This document shows positions 22,358-34,619 of a stretch of DNA of 64,000 nucleotides, in pieces. The translations under genes were made by a program, and so were the position numbers. The stretch is from Eunapius fragilis (Eukaryota; Porifera; Demospongiae; Spongillida; Spongillidae). The DNA lies in assembly GCA_963681505.1 (NCBI GenBank), contig OY811979.1:4627473-4691472 (forward strand). The letters are read 5' to 3'. The notes beneath the pieces were generated by a model. The model did not search any database, was not told the origin of the DNA, and saw only the letters and a list, made by a program, of their open reading frames with translations. Position 1 is the first letter of the stretch, and every line of letters starts with the position of its first letter.

Positions 22358-25300
22358 ATGCATAGACTTCTACATAGTCCCATTGCGTTTGTGCTTTTTG
22401 CAAGTTACTTTGTGATGGTAAGTTAACTTCAGCTTAAGTTTTGTTATTTTATTACTTTCATAGCCACCTATTAGACGAAAGCATAATTTTGAACCTGGTG
22501 CTCTTGTAAAGTACATTGCTGACACAGGGGAGACACCTCCAAAAGATGCATCATGCAATGGACCAAGTGGTTACTGGTACTTAGCTGCACAAGTTTTGTC
22601 TGGAAAATCAAATCCATCCTTCAAGTTTGTGGCAGCAGTTGCTTCATACTGGTACCACAAACGATCTGATTTATGTGTGCAAAAACAAATTGGTACAAGC
22701 CATCCCTGTCAGGTATATAAATTTACTTTTACAGTGTTAATGTATTAATGATGTTACAAAATTACTGATGAAAAACATGCAAAGCTATAATGTGGGTGTG
22801 TACACATGTTGTAATGAATATACATGTAGACCTGCACTAGAGACCAAGCAGGAAAACCAGTTCTGGTTACAGATGGAAAAGGGGCTGATCATGTACAAGA
22901 AGAGACCAGTAGTCATATGGATGAAGAGATTAACGAGAGTAAGGAGGAAGGAGCTAATGATGTAGAGACTGTGGATGAAGGACGAAGTGATGGTGTGGAC
23001 CAAGGATCTAGTAATGGTATGGACCAAGGACCTAGTGATGGTGTGGACCAAGGGCCTAGTGATGGTGTGGACCAAGGACCTAGTGATGGTGTGGACCAAG
23101 GACCTAGTGATGGTGTGGACCAAGGACCTAGTGATGGTGTGGACCAAGGGCCTAGTGATGGTGTGGATCAAGGACCTAGTGATGGTGAGGACCAAGACAA
23201 TGATGAACCTCATCCTGACCATATTGAGGACAACGACGATCATGAAGAGAATGCTGCTAACATCTACTGCGTGTGTGAAACACACTATGATCCTTCAAGG
23301 TTCGTTTTTGTTATTGTAATGAATACTATATAGTTTTCATAACACTTGCACTGAATGATTAGATTTATGATTGCTTGTGATTATTGTGGAGGCTGGTATC
23401 ACGGAGATTGTGTTGGAGTTACTGAAGACACAGCTTCTCACATAGAGACTTATAAATGTCCTGCATGTACGGCTGCTGGTGTTCTGAGACCCTTCTATAC
23501 AGATGGTTAGCACAGATATGAAGCATGATAGATAGATATACATGAATTTGTTTCTTACAGGGGCAATACAAAATCAAGACACACATCTTGATCTCATTCC
23601 GGTATATATGTAATGTATTGTAATGTAATGTAATGTAATCTATGTATGTATGTATGTATGTATGTATGTATGTATGTATGTATGTATGTATGTATGTATG
23701 TATGTATGTATGTATGTATGTATGTATGTATGTATGTATGTATGTATGTATGTATGTATGTATGTATGTATGTATGTATGTATGTATGTATGTATGTATG
23801 TATGTATGTATGTATGTATGTATGTATGTATGTATGTATGTATGTATGTATGTATGTATGTATGTATGTATGTATGTATGTATGTATGTATGTATGTATG
23901 TATGTATGTATGTATGTATGTATGTATGTATGTATGTATGTATGTATGTATGTATGTATGTATGTATGTATGTATGTATGTATGTATGTATGTATGTATG
24001 TATGTATGCATGTATGCATGGATGCATGGATGCATGGATGCATGGATGCATGCATGCATGCATGCATGCAGTGAAACACATCCTTGTTTAAGATAAATGA
24101 ATGTAGGTAATTAATAACTACAGGTTGATCCAGCTATCTCAAGAACGACTGCAGGCTGTCTTGCTCGATCTTCACATTTGCCTAATAGTAGCTCATTTAC
24201 TAAAATCAGTCTACAAGCAGGGTCCTTTAAAATTTCAAAATTGCAATGGGATGACACATTTGTCGGAGACAGTATAAAGCCATCATGGGTACATACCCTA
24301 GCTGATGGATTATTGCAACTGAACAAGTGCTGTTCATTTGCTTTCAAAAAGCACTGGAGAAAGAAATCAAATTCTCGCAAACAGTCGCTTGCAATTTTCA
24401 GGGCAACTGCATATTGCACATTTTCTACCTGTAATGTGATTGCTATACTTTCAGTCTCTAGTGAGGAAATCAATCCTGATAATGTGACAGTACGTGTAGA
24501 ATTTTCGGGAAATGTAGATCATCAGGTTGGTGAAACCCATGCTCGTCATTTCAGCAGTACCAATAGAAGCAAACTTCACCAGTGGTTTCAGAATACACAA
24601 GTCGCTCCATCTAAAGAGTACCTGAGCCGATTGATGAACCTAGAAACTGAGCAATATGCTGCAGGAAATAGAGATGGTGTGGGATGTTCGAAAGCAGTAA
24701 TTAGAAAAATTTCATCAGAGACCAGATTGCTGCAGCAAGATGATCGAGACTTGATCACATCCCTTATGATTTTACAACGCAAATTAATCAATGAAGATAC
24801 TGTGAGCTCTTCTAAATTTGGACTTCATCGCCCTGACTCACCAATTCCAGGTTATATTCAGTACATACAAGCTTCTCCATTTGGAGTTATATGTTTCAAT
24901 GAAACTGGTGTGAGACTCTACCATGAAGTTGCAAAATACTCTCCAGTTTTCTGTGATGCCACAGGTACAATAGTTACTGTTCCAAAGGATGTGGGCACAA
25001 AGCCTTCTGTGTGCTACTACTACAGTCTTGTAGTTAAGCATCCTGTTAGTGGCAAACCTCCTATTCCAGTTGCAGAATATATATCTTGTGACCAAACAGT
25101 ACTGGCAGTCAGTTCTTTTTTACAAAGTTTTAGACGGGCCGAAAGCTTATTGTTTGGCTCTGGTGCATCCATAAAACCCATAAGGGTCATAATTGATCGC
25201 AGCATTGTGCTACTTATCAGCTTTTTACATGTTTTTAACATGGAGACAGTTAATGATTACCTGTTACGAACATTTAGAATTGTTAGTGGTGCAGGACAAT

Positions 25301-28300
25301 GTAAGGATTTTGAAAAGATACTACCTCATGCCTGTACAAGTCACGTGATGAATTCGGCTAAAAAGGATTGCAAGAAATGGTAGGTTTAATGAATAATGTT
25401 TAAAAGCGTAATAATATTCACACTTATATGGAAGAGGTGTCTATGTCATGTCATTAATAATCACATTGCATCTATCATCATTTACTCAGGTTTAAGAATG
25501 AAGAATACTCTTTTTCCATGTTTTGCTTTTCAATTCTTGTTAACTCTACTACCTTAAAAGATTTGGTGATGCGACTTGGTCTGCTAAAATGTCTTTACTA
25601 CTCAAAGAAGGTGTCCATCAATATGAAATCTGCATATAACAGAATTGTTGATATTATTAATGATCTCAATAAGAAGCCACTTTTCCCTGATATTGTGAAT
25701 GATGATACACTCAGTGAATCAAATGAAGACTCGGAGCAGTTTAATAGTTTTTCTCATGATGAAATGTCACTTAAGTTGCAACCATTTAGCATGTACTTCA
25801 ATAGAAAAATGGAGGAAGTACATGTACATGATGATGATGATGATAATGGAGAGAAGGAGAATAGGAACTATAATCCTGACTATTTTAATGAACTTTTAAC
25901 GAAGTGGCTTCCAATGGCACCATTCTGGACATGTATGTTGCTTGGTAAGTGTTTAAAGTTTACAATGTAACCCACTTGTTAACTTTGCACATAAATAGGA
26001 AACCTTGATAGACACAAGGTGGAGAAACCATTGCCAATTACAACTATTGTAAGCTTTTATACAAGAATGCATTGTCTGCTGTTTATTGCCCTATTTAGCA
26101 TACAGAGTTAAGCAGAACTGCTGGGACTATAGAAGCATGGAATTTTATTCTAAAGAAGATTGACCATCCTCAGAAGCATTTAAGACCAGATGTTTTTTTG
26201 AGACAGCATTATCCCATCATCATTGCAAGACAGAGGCAGTTTTATGATGATATGCAGGATAAGCTACGAAAGCATGTAAAGGTATTGTGTGTTTTGACAT
26301 TAATGACAGTTAAATGAGTTTATCACATTTTTAGTTATCTCTTAAGACCAAACCTTCTCGCCCTTTGAAAGAGAAGTGGTCTAAACGGCCATTGAAGACA
26401 TCAAGAATTCATGGCCATTTCCAAAAGCCGTCAAAACCACTCACCCATATGTAAGCAAATGTAGTTTCTGTTGGACATTTGTCACATCTACATTGCAGAT
26501 GTCACACTGTAGAAAATGATACCCTAACAGCAGAGTTAAACACCACGAGTCTGACAGCTAAAAACGACCCCCCAACTAAAGAACTATGCAATGCAAGTGC
26601 AACACTAGAAAACATCACTACAGCTCCAGATCAACCAAATGAGTATGTGTGAACATTGTTAAATTCTATTCATTTTTTATCATTATAAGCAGCAAAGAAA
26701 TTGTTATGAACAAGACCAAAGAAGATGCCGATTTTCAGCATGTGTAAGCTGAAACAGACAATTGATGTAGTGACATACATCTTTGCATTACATGCATCAG
26801 AGTTGAAATTTCTTCCACCATGGAAAAGAAAACTGCTCATCAAACACAGTATGTTATAGGATAAGGTTTGATTGAAAAAGTATCTATGCTATGCTATGCC
26901 ATACTAATTGATGTATCTCTTTTCAAAACCGTTGGGCAAATTGTATTCATGTAGATAATTAAATTGGTGTCTAGTTAGAAATAATACTACAGCTCTTTCA
27001 TCATTACTCCACCTACAGATTTGCTGAAGACCAAGAGATTATGGTCGGTTTAATTTGAAAGTTAGCAGTGTTATTATGTATGTTATTCTGCACCCCTAGC
27101 CCCTTTGCATAGAATTGGACATTTCCAGAAGAGTGAACAAGGGACTGCATAATACAACATATACGTGTTGGATGAATGCTGCATTACAGGCTCTTGCTGC
27201 AACTCCATTGTATTTGATGATGAAGGGTAAGCCACCCATTTAAAACGAGATTCTGCTCCCTCTTACAAATAATCACATGGCATGCATGTAGCAATGGATG
27301 TGCAGTGCTTCAATTCTGTTCAGAAGGAATTTGTGAGTGTTATGGATGAACTTGAAACAAGTTCAGTTCACCCTTGCAATGCCTCAAAATTAGTTGTAAG
27401 TAAAATGAATTTTGTAGTGAATGATACTTTAGTAGCCAAATATAGCGTGCACTACAAAAGGAGAAAGCATACTCCCTCAACTGTGGATTGCAAAATGACT
27501 GTGTCGATGGAATAACAGCACTGCTTGAAGTACTGTTATCAGGATCAGAGGTATTTCATTACAATACATCCTTGTAAAGCATTAGTTTAAGATTAGTATT
27601 ATGTCAGATAGCAAACAACTTTAAGAAAGAATTCACAACAACAGTCAACAAAATGGCTACATGCTGTTCACAGGTGAAAAACCCTGTGTTTTATATATCA
27701 TTTATAATACATTATAAACCAGATAGTGCATGATTCTTCAAGTTGGACTGTGATTCCATTCAGCGCTGAAGGTCAACCAGAGGATATTAGTATGATGGAT
27801 ATACTGACCACCTGGCTTGATGCTTTGTTGGATAATTTGTGTACCCAAAAGTAGGTCTACAGGAATATGACTATGAATGCTGATATGTTTATCATATCAT
27901 GTGCAGGTTTTGTGATGTCTGTCACAAGCAATTAGCTGTTCAGGAGAAACACGTTTCATTTCCAAGCATATTGATTTTGAACTGCAGTAGGGTAAGTTGC
28001 AGTGTTCCAGCCAGAAAACTGAAAAACAGAATTAAAGTTCCAAGGTTTAATAATTGTTTTATGTGTGCTGTATTTAATAAATGATACACTATCCAGGGCT
28101 TGCAATCTTGCACACTCAAGTTCCCAAGAGAGCCATTTCTATCAGTTATGTGCAATCCTGGTTAGTAAAAATCAGCAAGTAGTTTGTTATTCCCCTTCAT
28201 ATCCACACATACAGGTGCACCATGGAAAAGACATTGCAGAGGGCCACTGTAAATGAATAAGAATATCTTTCATTTAATTTCATCCCATTGAATCAATTTT

Positions 28301-30121
28301 ACAGATACATGCTACGTGAAAAACAGAAAGGAGTGGATTCACTATGATGATTCATTGATATGTATAAAAACTACTACTGATTTTCATTCCTCAAGAATAG
28401 TTGAGGTTGTAGTGTTAAAATCATAACAGTCTTACAATGTAGCCTTTACATTTTTAGGAGAATGTATGTCTTGCAGTTTACACCACATCAATGTCAAAGG
28501 TAAGGGGGAAATGTGCAAGCAACACAAGATAGTAATAATACTTCTGCAGACATTTCTTCAAAGAGAGTTTACTATTCATCCTCCAAATGGAAAACTTGTG
28601 AGTTAGAATGCATGCATGCATTGAACATGAATATCCTTGAATGCCTAAACCAGATTTACAGCGGCCTACCATCAAGTATTGAAGCTGAGGTACTTAGGAA
28701 AATGCTTTTCAGATTTACATGCACCACGACTGTTTTCAAAAAGTTATACAACAAAGTTCCAGTACCAAACAAAGTGTTCCAACTTGAAAAGAATGCCTTA
28801 CAACAACTACTGTTTGACGATCAACTTGACTCAAAGGTATGGTATTAACCTCATCAGAAAAATTCTATGAAAACCCATGTAGATCATTTCTGCATACATG
28901 GAACTATTGCAAGAGGCTGCTACTAAGGTTTGCTTAATCATATTATTAAAGTTACATCTTATCATTCTTACAACAGAATGGGAAAAGAATTAAGGTCTTT
29001 GACCCAACATTTATTCCCCTGCTCAAAGCGCGAGGCTACCTATCAGTCAGAAGGCACTCAAAAGTGAATCACATGCATGAAACTACAATATGGCTTATGA
29101 GAATGCATTTTTGACTCTAGGGTGAGGATGTATGCAGCTACCAGAAACTGTTCTTTCCTGTACACAAACCAAATCATTGGAGTCTACTGGTAAACTTCAG
29201 TTTGTACCAGAGTTCAAAAGGTGATAAAACCTGATGATAAAATACTAGGTAGTCCATCCACAAGCTCAATTCATTCAAAGCTTTGATTCAATGCACTGTT
29301 CTGATGATGATGCTGTAAACTGGATTTGGTAAGCTAGTGGCACAAAATTCTTAATGTACAAGTCAGTAAAACATTTCTATGCTATATAGGCTGTACCTTT
29401 GCAATGAAATGCAACATAGAACGAAGTTACACCTCAGTCATTTAGACTGGAAGTATTCTGATTCAATAGTATTCAGTGCCTTGCATGGAGTTGTAATGTA
29501 CTCTAATAAGGGATTTTCCAATGATGTAGGCCAGCAATTCACCAAGGCAAACCAATTCATATGACTGTGGAGTTTGTGTGTGTCTTGTAAGTTTTGATTT
29601 CAACACTCTATGAAAGCATTCTTAACCATGCATAATATTATACAGGCAGCAAGATTGCAAGTGGAAAGCCAGGACTGCGTATTCACACAAGTAGGATATA
29701 AAACACTAAGCACTAGGCATAATAGAAGCTTATCCACAGAAAATGATGAGTTGCTTCAGAAAACAGATTGCATTTGAATTGTCCGTTGGTGCACTTTATC
29801 CACTGCAGAAAGCAGATGATGATGCACTTCAAGGTGAAACACACCCAGTTGTGTCGTGTAAATACATGTGTATAGTTGTAAACTTTTTCAGGAGTGACTG
29901 AATGTCATAGTGTGAATGAAGTAGATGGTGATGACGATGATGATGACATCGAAATTGGAAGCCCTATATCTTTGAATTCTGATATTCATTCTGATGACTT
30001 TTTGGTTCCTGACTTCGAAAATCCTGGTCCTGACCCTGATGACCTTACTGCCCTGAAGTGGGGACGAGACCACTATATCAGAAGTTTCCCACATCATCTT
30101 CTGAAGAGGAAAGAAAGGTAA
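22358..30121 (+). CDS. giant multidomain gene: PHD finger, MULE/NOF-like transposase, USP (C19) protease, Ulp1-like (C48) protease
   Basis: About 33 exons join in one phase to about 1,740-1,760 residues without a stop. Exons begin at 22464 (perhaps 22358), 22830, 23363, 23561, 24124, 25490, 25999, 26099, 26335, 26499, 26690, 26801, 27019, 27113, 27292, 27446, 27608, 27723, 27907, 28097, 28215, 28305, 28458, 28564, 28883, 28977, 29121, 29249, 29390, 29530, 29646, 29740, 29892. Order: acidic DQGPSDGV repeats; PHD finger (YCVCETHYD, CDYCGGWYHGDC, KCPAC); DDE core with FCDATGTIV, VIIDRSIVLL, CTSH and RTAGTIEAW, as in MULE/NOF transposases; USP with Cys box TYTCWMNAALQ, LQNDCVDG, His box AEGHYTCYV and HYDDSLI; Ulp1 with NHWSLL, SFDSM and QTNSYDCGVCVCL; acidic tail. 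Likely roles: DNA transposition plus ubiquitin and SUMO deconjugation in the nucleus. Splice sites are by eye. A split into two genes near 28.5 kb is the main alternative. Confidence 0.8.
22990..23195. repeat. coding 24-bp minisatellite
   Basis: About eight to nine copies of a 24-bp unit (ggtgtggaccaaggacctag plus tgat) in frame within the second main exon of the giant gene, giving the octapeptide DQGPSDGV. Unit length divisible by three keeps the frame when copy number changes. Confidence 0.9.
23637..24070. repeat. (TATG)n microsatellite in an intron
   Basis: About 90 tetramers of TATG, ending in GCATG/GATGCATG variants, inside intron 23602-24123 of the giant gene. Open frames over it (MYVC or IHTY repeats) are artefacts. 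Confidence 0.97.
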
Positions 30122-30349
30122 TGAGAAAATGTGTGCAATTGTTTCTTAGCTTTAGCTCCAATACTCATCACAAATGAAGTGAATCACCATTTACACACAG
30201 CAAATAAAGAAAAGTGCATGTCACTAGATAAACTTAGTTGTCACTCGAAATAAAACTAGTGACAATAGTAATGAGTGACATACACTTGTAATTGTGTACC
30301 GCAAAAACAAAATGATGCATGACACTAGAAGAAACATACCGTAAATGTA

Positions 30350-30735
30350 TATTTTATACATGGCGCAGGTAAAATTTTAATCGGTTTGCTCATTTTGTAT
30401 TCATGCGCTTACCGTATATATATATATACGCAGGTAAAATTAAAATAGGTTAGTCATTCTGTATTCATACGCATACCGTAAATGTCAATGCAGGTAAAAT
30501 TAAAATCGGTTAGTTCATTCTGTATTCATACGCATACCGTAAATGTCAATGCAGGTAAAATTAAAATCGGCTAGTTCATTCTGTATTCATACGCATACCG
30601 TAAATGTCAATGCAGGTAAAATTTAAATCGGTTTGTTCTTTCTGTATTCATACGCATACCGTAAATGTCAATGCAGGTAAAATTTAAATCGGTTTGTTCT
30701 TTCTGTATTCATACGCAAACCGTAAATATTTGGAG
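30350..30735. repeat. 61-bp tandem repeat downstream of the giant gene
   Basis: Six imperfect units of about 61 bp with gcaggtaaaattaaaatcgg, tctgtattcatacgcat and accgtaaatgtcaatgc. The array starts about 230 bp after the stop codon. Subterminal repeats of this kind are common in large DNA transposons, but I see no matching array on the 5' side. Confidence 0.9.
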
Positions 30736-31440
30736 GTAAAAAGCAGTGAGTTCGTACGTAATATTAAAGCCGTCGCCATTTTTTTGGTCAGTACACGAGC
30801 CTGAACCCCTCCCCCTCTCCCCCACAAAGTTAAGTTTGGACACGCCCCCTTATGGCATTACTGTCCTGACTAACCGACTCCGTCTGATACTAGTTCGGTA
30901 GCTCTATTGAACATTGAACTTAAAACCATCCGCTGATCGCCCCAACAATAGCGGACAGCTCTTACATAAACCTCGTAGCCGCGTATCGGGCACCAAACAG
31001 GGGCGCCGCCCGCGAGTTAGAAGTACAACGTTTCTTATACGGGCCTGCGTAATAATAATAGCACTATTCACTGCGTTTGTATATACTCTCTTCGCAATCA
31101 TCTCAGTAACCGGTTCACGTACAAATGTAACTCCAGCCTCCTAGTAATTATGACCGTCTGGCTTGCTAGTCCGCCCCCCGCCCGGCCCCCCCCCCCCCCC
31201 CCCCCCCCCCCTGCAAGTCTCATACCCAGACCCAAAAATTCACAGCTGCAAATATTAGAACACGAGCCATCCACATCTGGGGTCTGAGTATCTTGTAATA
31301 CGATCGGTGAATACTGTCATTTGAATTTGTTGTACCATCATTCAAGACCGTAACACTTGAATTTGTACCAATCATTTCAAGCTTACACTCACATCTCTTA
31401 TTGGGTCAGGACCACATGCACACACCCCTTACTCCATTTA
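30736..31440. other. no gene; contains a poly-C tract
   Basis: Contains a C run of about 25 (31186-31210). No domain or splice chain seen. Sequences such as cacgccccctta (30842) resemble pieces of other dispersed repeats in the window. Confidence 0.6.
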
Positions 31441-32024
31441 AAAGCATGCAGCTCCAAGTCCCCACTTTCAACCTTAAAGCCTTTGGGAGTCTCCACTTCA
31501 CCCGACTCCCACGAATGCACAAATTTGTAGCACAAAGGATAGCAAACATCAGCCTTGCCTGCACATAACCCTCACTTCACTGTTTGATTTATGCCAAGTT
31601 GCAGCAATTTTTTCTGATAGGAGGTGCATGAATGCCTTTCCTTCAACACCCAGAGCCCCATCTGCAGTCACAACAAAAGGTGTAAACAAAGCATGTACAC
31701 ATTCAGCTGCTTGTGAGTATTTCTGTTTCTTAATGTGCTCGATAGAAGAAAGCACCGCATTTACATCCAATTGTACATAGGAGCTGGCATCTGTGTCGAC
31801 TACTCTTTAATCAAAAAAGTAGTAGTTCGAACAGAAAGGTCAGCAACTAAAGCTGGAACATTTTTCTGGACATTCGGTTTTCTTATCACTGGTTCTCTCA
31901 AAACTTCTTTATAGGCAATTGAAGCCAAGTCACCAAGGGCATCTCTTATCTCATTGTGTCTTTGAATTACTAAACCTCCCTTTCTACAGTCGAGGGCATG
32001 TCCAGTGGTGAATTGGCTACACAA
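31440..32024 (-). pseudogene. retroelement C-terminal fragment, family A
   Basis: Minus-strand reading: TTGHALDCRKGGLVIQRHNE, then after a stop/frame break DVNAVLSSIEHIKKQKYSQA, FTPFVVTADGALG and LCIRGSRVKW in a third frame. This is the carboxy-terminal part, with a zinc-type His/Cys motif and a putative nuclease-like tail, of reverse-transcriptase elements common in cnidarian and sponge genomes. The frame is broken at least twice. It lies head to head with the plus-strand copy that follows. Confidence 0.55.
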
Positions 32025-32025
32025 C

Positions 32026-32830
32026 CATCACACAATGCTGGCAATCGTAGTAATGGTCTGTGACCTCTTCTCCTGCTAACAAGGCACGTCTTCTTTCTTC
32101 TTCTGCTGCTCATGCTAGCTCTTGGTTGTCAGTTGTTCCTTCTGTTGGCCTTGGATTGCATCTTGACTCTTCTGAATTCCATACAGCAGTGAAATAGTGG
32201 CTTGGCATGAACTCTACTGCTAGATCCTCTTGCCCTTTCTGTCCAGACATTGCTTTGGACCCACTTGGCCATCATGCGGTTTCGTGCAGACATGGGGGTG
32301 ATGTGGTCATTAGACACAACCGCCTGCGAAACATCATTGCTGACTTTTGCCGTCGTGCCCACTTATCTGTACGAATTGAGGTTGGTAGAGGGCTCTTGGG
32401 AACACACAATTATACACGACCTGCTGATGTGCTGGTTGATGGATGGGATAGGGCTAAGCCAGCTGCCTTTGACGTCACTGTTACCTCTCCTCTTACCCTG
32501 GTCACCCTGAATGAGGCCAGCATCAATGAAGGAGCAGCAGCCTTGGCTGCTGAGACCAGGAAGCATGCAGCTAATGATGCTAGGTGCCAAGCACTCGGAT
32601 GGTCGTGCATTCCTCTTGCAGTGGAAACATTTGGCAATTGGGGAAGAGAGGCACAAGGCGTTTTTTCTCGCTTGGCCACTTTGCTGGCCCTGCATCAGGG
32701 TCGATCGAAGTCTAGTGTTGTCAGAGACATTTATGGTCACCTCAGCATCTCTCTGGTAAGGTCAGTGGCTAGGTCCATTATGGGGCGAGAGATAGTTAAT
32801 TGACACTTTTGTAGGTAGGCTAGGTGTTTA
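32026..32830 (+). pseudogene. retroelement C-terminal fragment, family B, plus copy
   Basis: An open frame of 198 codons (32207-32803) holds CPFCPDIALDPLGHHAVSC (zinc-type C-C-H-C), GGDVVIRHNRLR, RPADVLVDGW, AFDVTVTSPL and LGWSCIPLAVE. The reverse transcriptase that should precede it is missing, so this is a 5'-truncated retroelement. The PAD...AFD arrangement recalls a PD-(D/E)XK nuclease, an inference only. The 3' flank taacttttttctttgtgatc recurs at 36401. Confidence 0.65.
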
Positions 32831-33105
32831 ACTTTTTTCTTTGTGATCAGTGTATGTTCATGTATTCATTATAACATGTGTTATTATTTAATAATTATTG
32901 ACAACAGAAGAAAATATGAATGATTTTTTTTTTTAATTATTGAAATAGTTATATATGCAAATTAGAATAGCATACAAACATGTATGATCATACATAGATG
33001 GACATCCTCCTCATATAGCAGGACCTTTGAACATCGTTACAAGAATAAAATGATCACATTGTGCACACCAAGAGACCCAGCAAGGTTGCTCCAGAGACCA
33101 TGCAA
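32831..33105. other. AT-rich spacer and CPEB 3' flank
   Basis: No gene seen. It contains ttttttttttaattattgaa and, on the minus strand, the presumed 3' untranslated region of the CPEB gene. Confidence 0.5.
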
Positions 33106-34127
33106 TCAGGAGAGGGTGCGGGTCTGATGGTCAGGGTAGAAGTTGATTGCCCTCGGACGGTCTCCATTCTCCTTGACAAAGCACCTGTGAGTCTGGGTAC
33201 CAGGTGCCGAATGTACACTGGCCCAACAGTGCTCGCAGTAGTATCTGAGGCAGTGGATGTTTCCGCAGAAGTACGGGGCCAGTCTACCCCCGCATTGTAC
33301 ACCGTGACATTCATCACACATCTGGTCATCTAAAACGTACGGCTTTACTTCCACCTTCTTGTCAATATCTCCATACGTCACCTGGAAGAACCGACATGAC
33401 ACAGCACTCATGAAGCTGACCCGTGAGGAGAATGTGACACGCCCAGCACCTTTGGGATACTTCAGCTCTGGGTCAACGTCAATGCCTGCATAGCAGACGT
33501 TGCCGTATCTCGAGTTGAAGATGTCTGCCAACTCGTGGGCCTTGAGGGGGCGTGGTACACCCCCGATGATGATGGTCTTTCGGGGATCAATGGGTTGGGA
33601 ATGGTCCATGATGAAATCGCTGTCTGTTATCTTCCATGGACGAATCTGCACCTTCTTGTTGATCTGAGTGACGCTGGATACAAAGAGGTACAGTTTACCT
33701 TCCTCACTGGCACAGCTCTTGACAAGCCGCTGGACAGATGACTCCTCTCTGAAGAGAAGAAATGCATACCCTTTGGGTGGAAAATACGCTTTGGACTGAG
33801 CCTTGTGCGGCCAATCCACTGTGAGGTGACCGTACCGCACGAAGTGCTCTTTGATTTCATCTTGGTCAATATCAGGCGGGAGACCTCCCACGAATACTTT
33901 CCTCGAATACATTTCGTGTGCCGGTGGATGCGATCCGGACGGTGTGTTAATGGTAGTAGCGAAGGGACTCGGTGTTCGTGAACCACTGGAAATACTGCGT
34001 TCGTCTTGCGAGCGTGCCGGGTGGTCGAACCAGCAGTAGTCAAGGGCCGCACCTAGCCTGCATCTGTTCAACATTTCACTTAGGGGGCTTGTGTTTGGAA
34101 AAATTAGCGTCATTGTGACGTTAACAT

Positions 34128-34165
<38 letters not shown>

Positions 34166-34513
34166 ACCCCTAAGCGTCATAGCGTTTTTAGTAGCATGAA
34201 ACATTACTCAATGTGCAGTGTAGTCTGAATAGACGTAACTGCTGCCACTGGAGTTAACGCTGCCGCTAACTAGATGTTCCGTATTATAAAACAATACTTG
34301 TGGACAATAAAATTTTTCTTAACGTCACAGCCTCCCCCCCCCCCCCCCCCCCCTAACGTCACAATGACGCTAATTTTTCCTAACGTAGTTTGGACAAGCC
34401 CCCTTAGAAGCCTCTCGCTGCTGGAAGGCTGCCACGGTTTCATGGTATCCAGGGCGCAGGTGAACGAACTGCCAAGCGACATGGCCGATGGTCCCCAAAC
34501 GCCAAATGGGTCC
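33106..34513 (-). CDS. CPEB2-4-like RNA-binding protein, terminal coding exon interrupted by a MITE
   Basis: CPEB proteins bind U-rich elements in mRNA 3' UTRs and control cytoplasmic polyadenylation and translation. The downstream part (33106-34113) has RRM1 (KVFVGGLPPDIDQDEIKEHF, KGYAFLLFREESSVQ), RRM2 (KTIIIGGVPRPLKAHELA, GAGRVTFSSRVSF) and the cysteine-rich ZZ-type domain (DDQMCDECHGVQCGG, YYCEHCWASVHS), ending LVKEN-like and a TGA. Upstream, 34404-34513 follows a long pyrimidine tract and AG on the minus strand (a good acceptor) and encodes GVWGPSAMSLGSSFTCALDT. A 321-bp MITE (34083-34403) lies between. Removing it with one TTA joins SSSERLL to SEMLNRC in frame. A start inside the MITE (MTLIFPNTSPL) would give a 335-aa product. 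Earlier 5' exons are not found in this window. Confidence 0.85.
34083..34403. mobile_element. 321-bp PIF/Harbinger-like MITE inside the CPEB exon
   Basis: Perfect 10-bp terminal repeats GGGGGCTTGT / ACAAGCCCCC are flanked by TTA on both sides (34080-34082 and 34404-34406). The similarity extends inward: aaaattagcgtcattgtgac on the left matches the complement of the right arm. A poly-C run sits inside each arm. A 3-bp TTA duplication fits the TWA preference of Harbinger elements. Confidence 0.8.
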
Positions 34514-34619
34514 CTGTTGTGTATCATGGAAAAAAGAAAAAAAAAAAGGAGCAGTGAAAATATGAATGATTACAATTTGAAGAAATAGTTATAATATTAT
34601 TGGTTGTTCATACACAGTT

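Noticed and set aside
23594-24096. MYVC and IHTY repeat proteins
   Set aside because: Translation of the (TATG)n intronic microsatellite.
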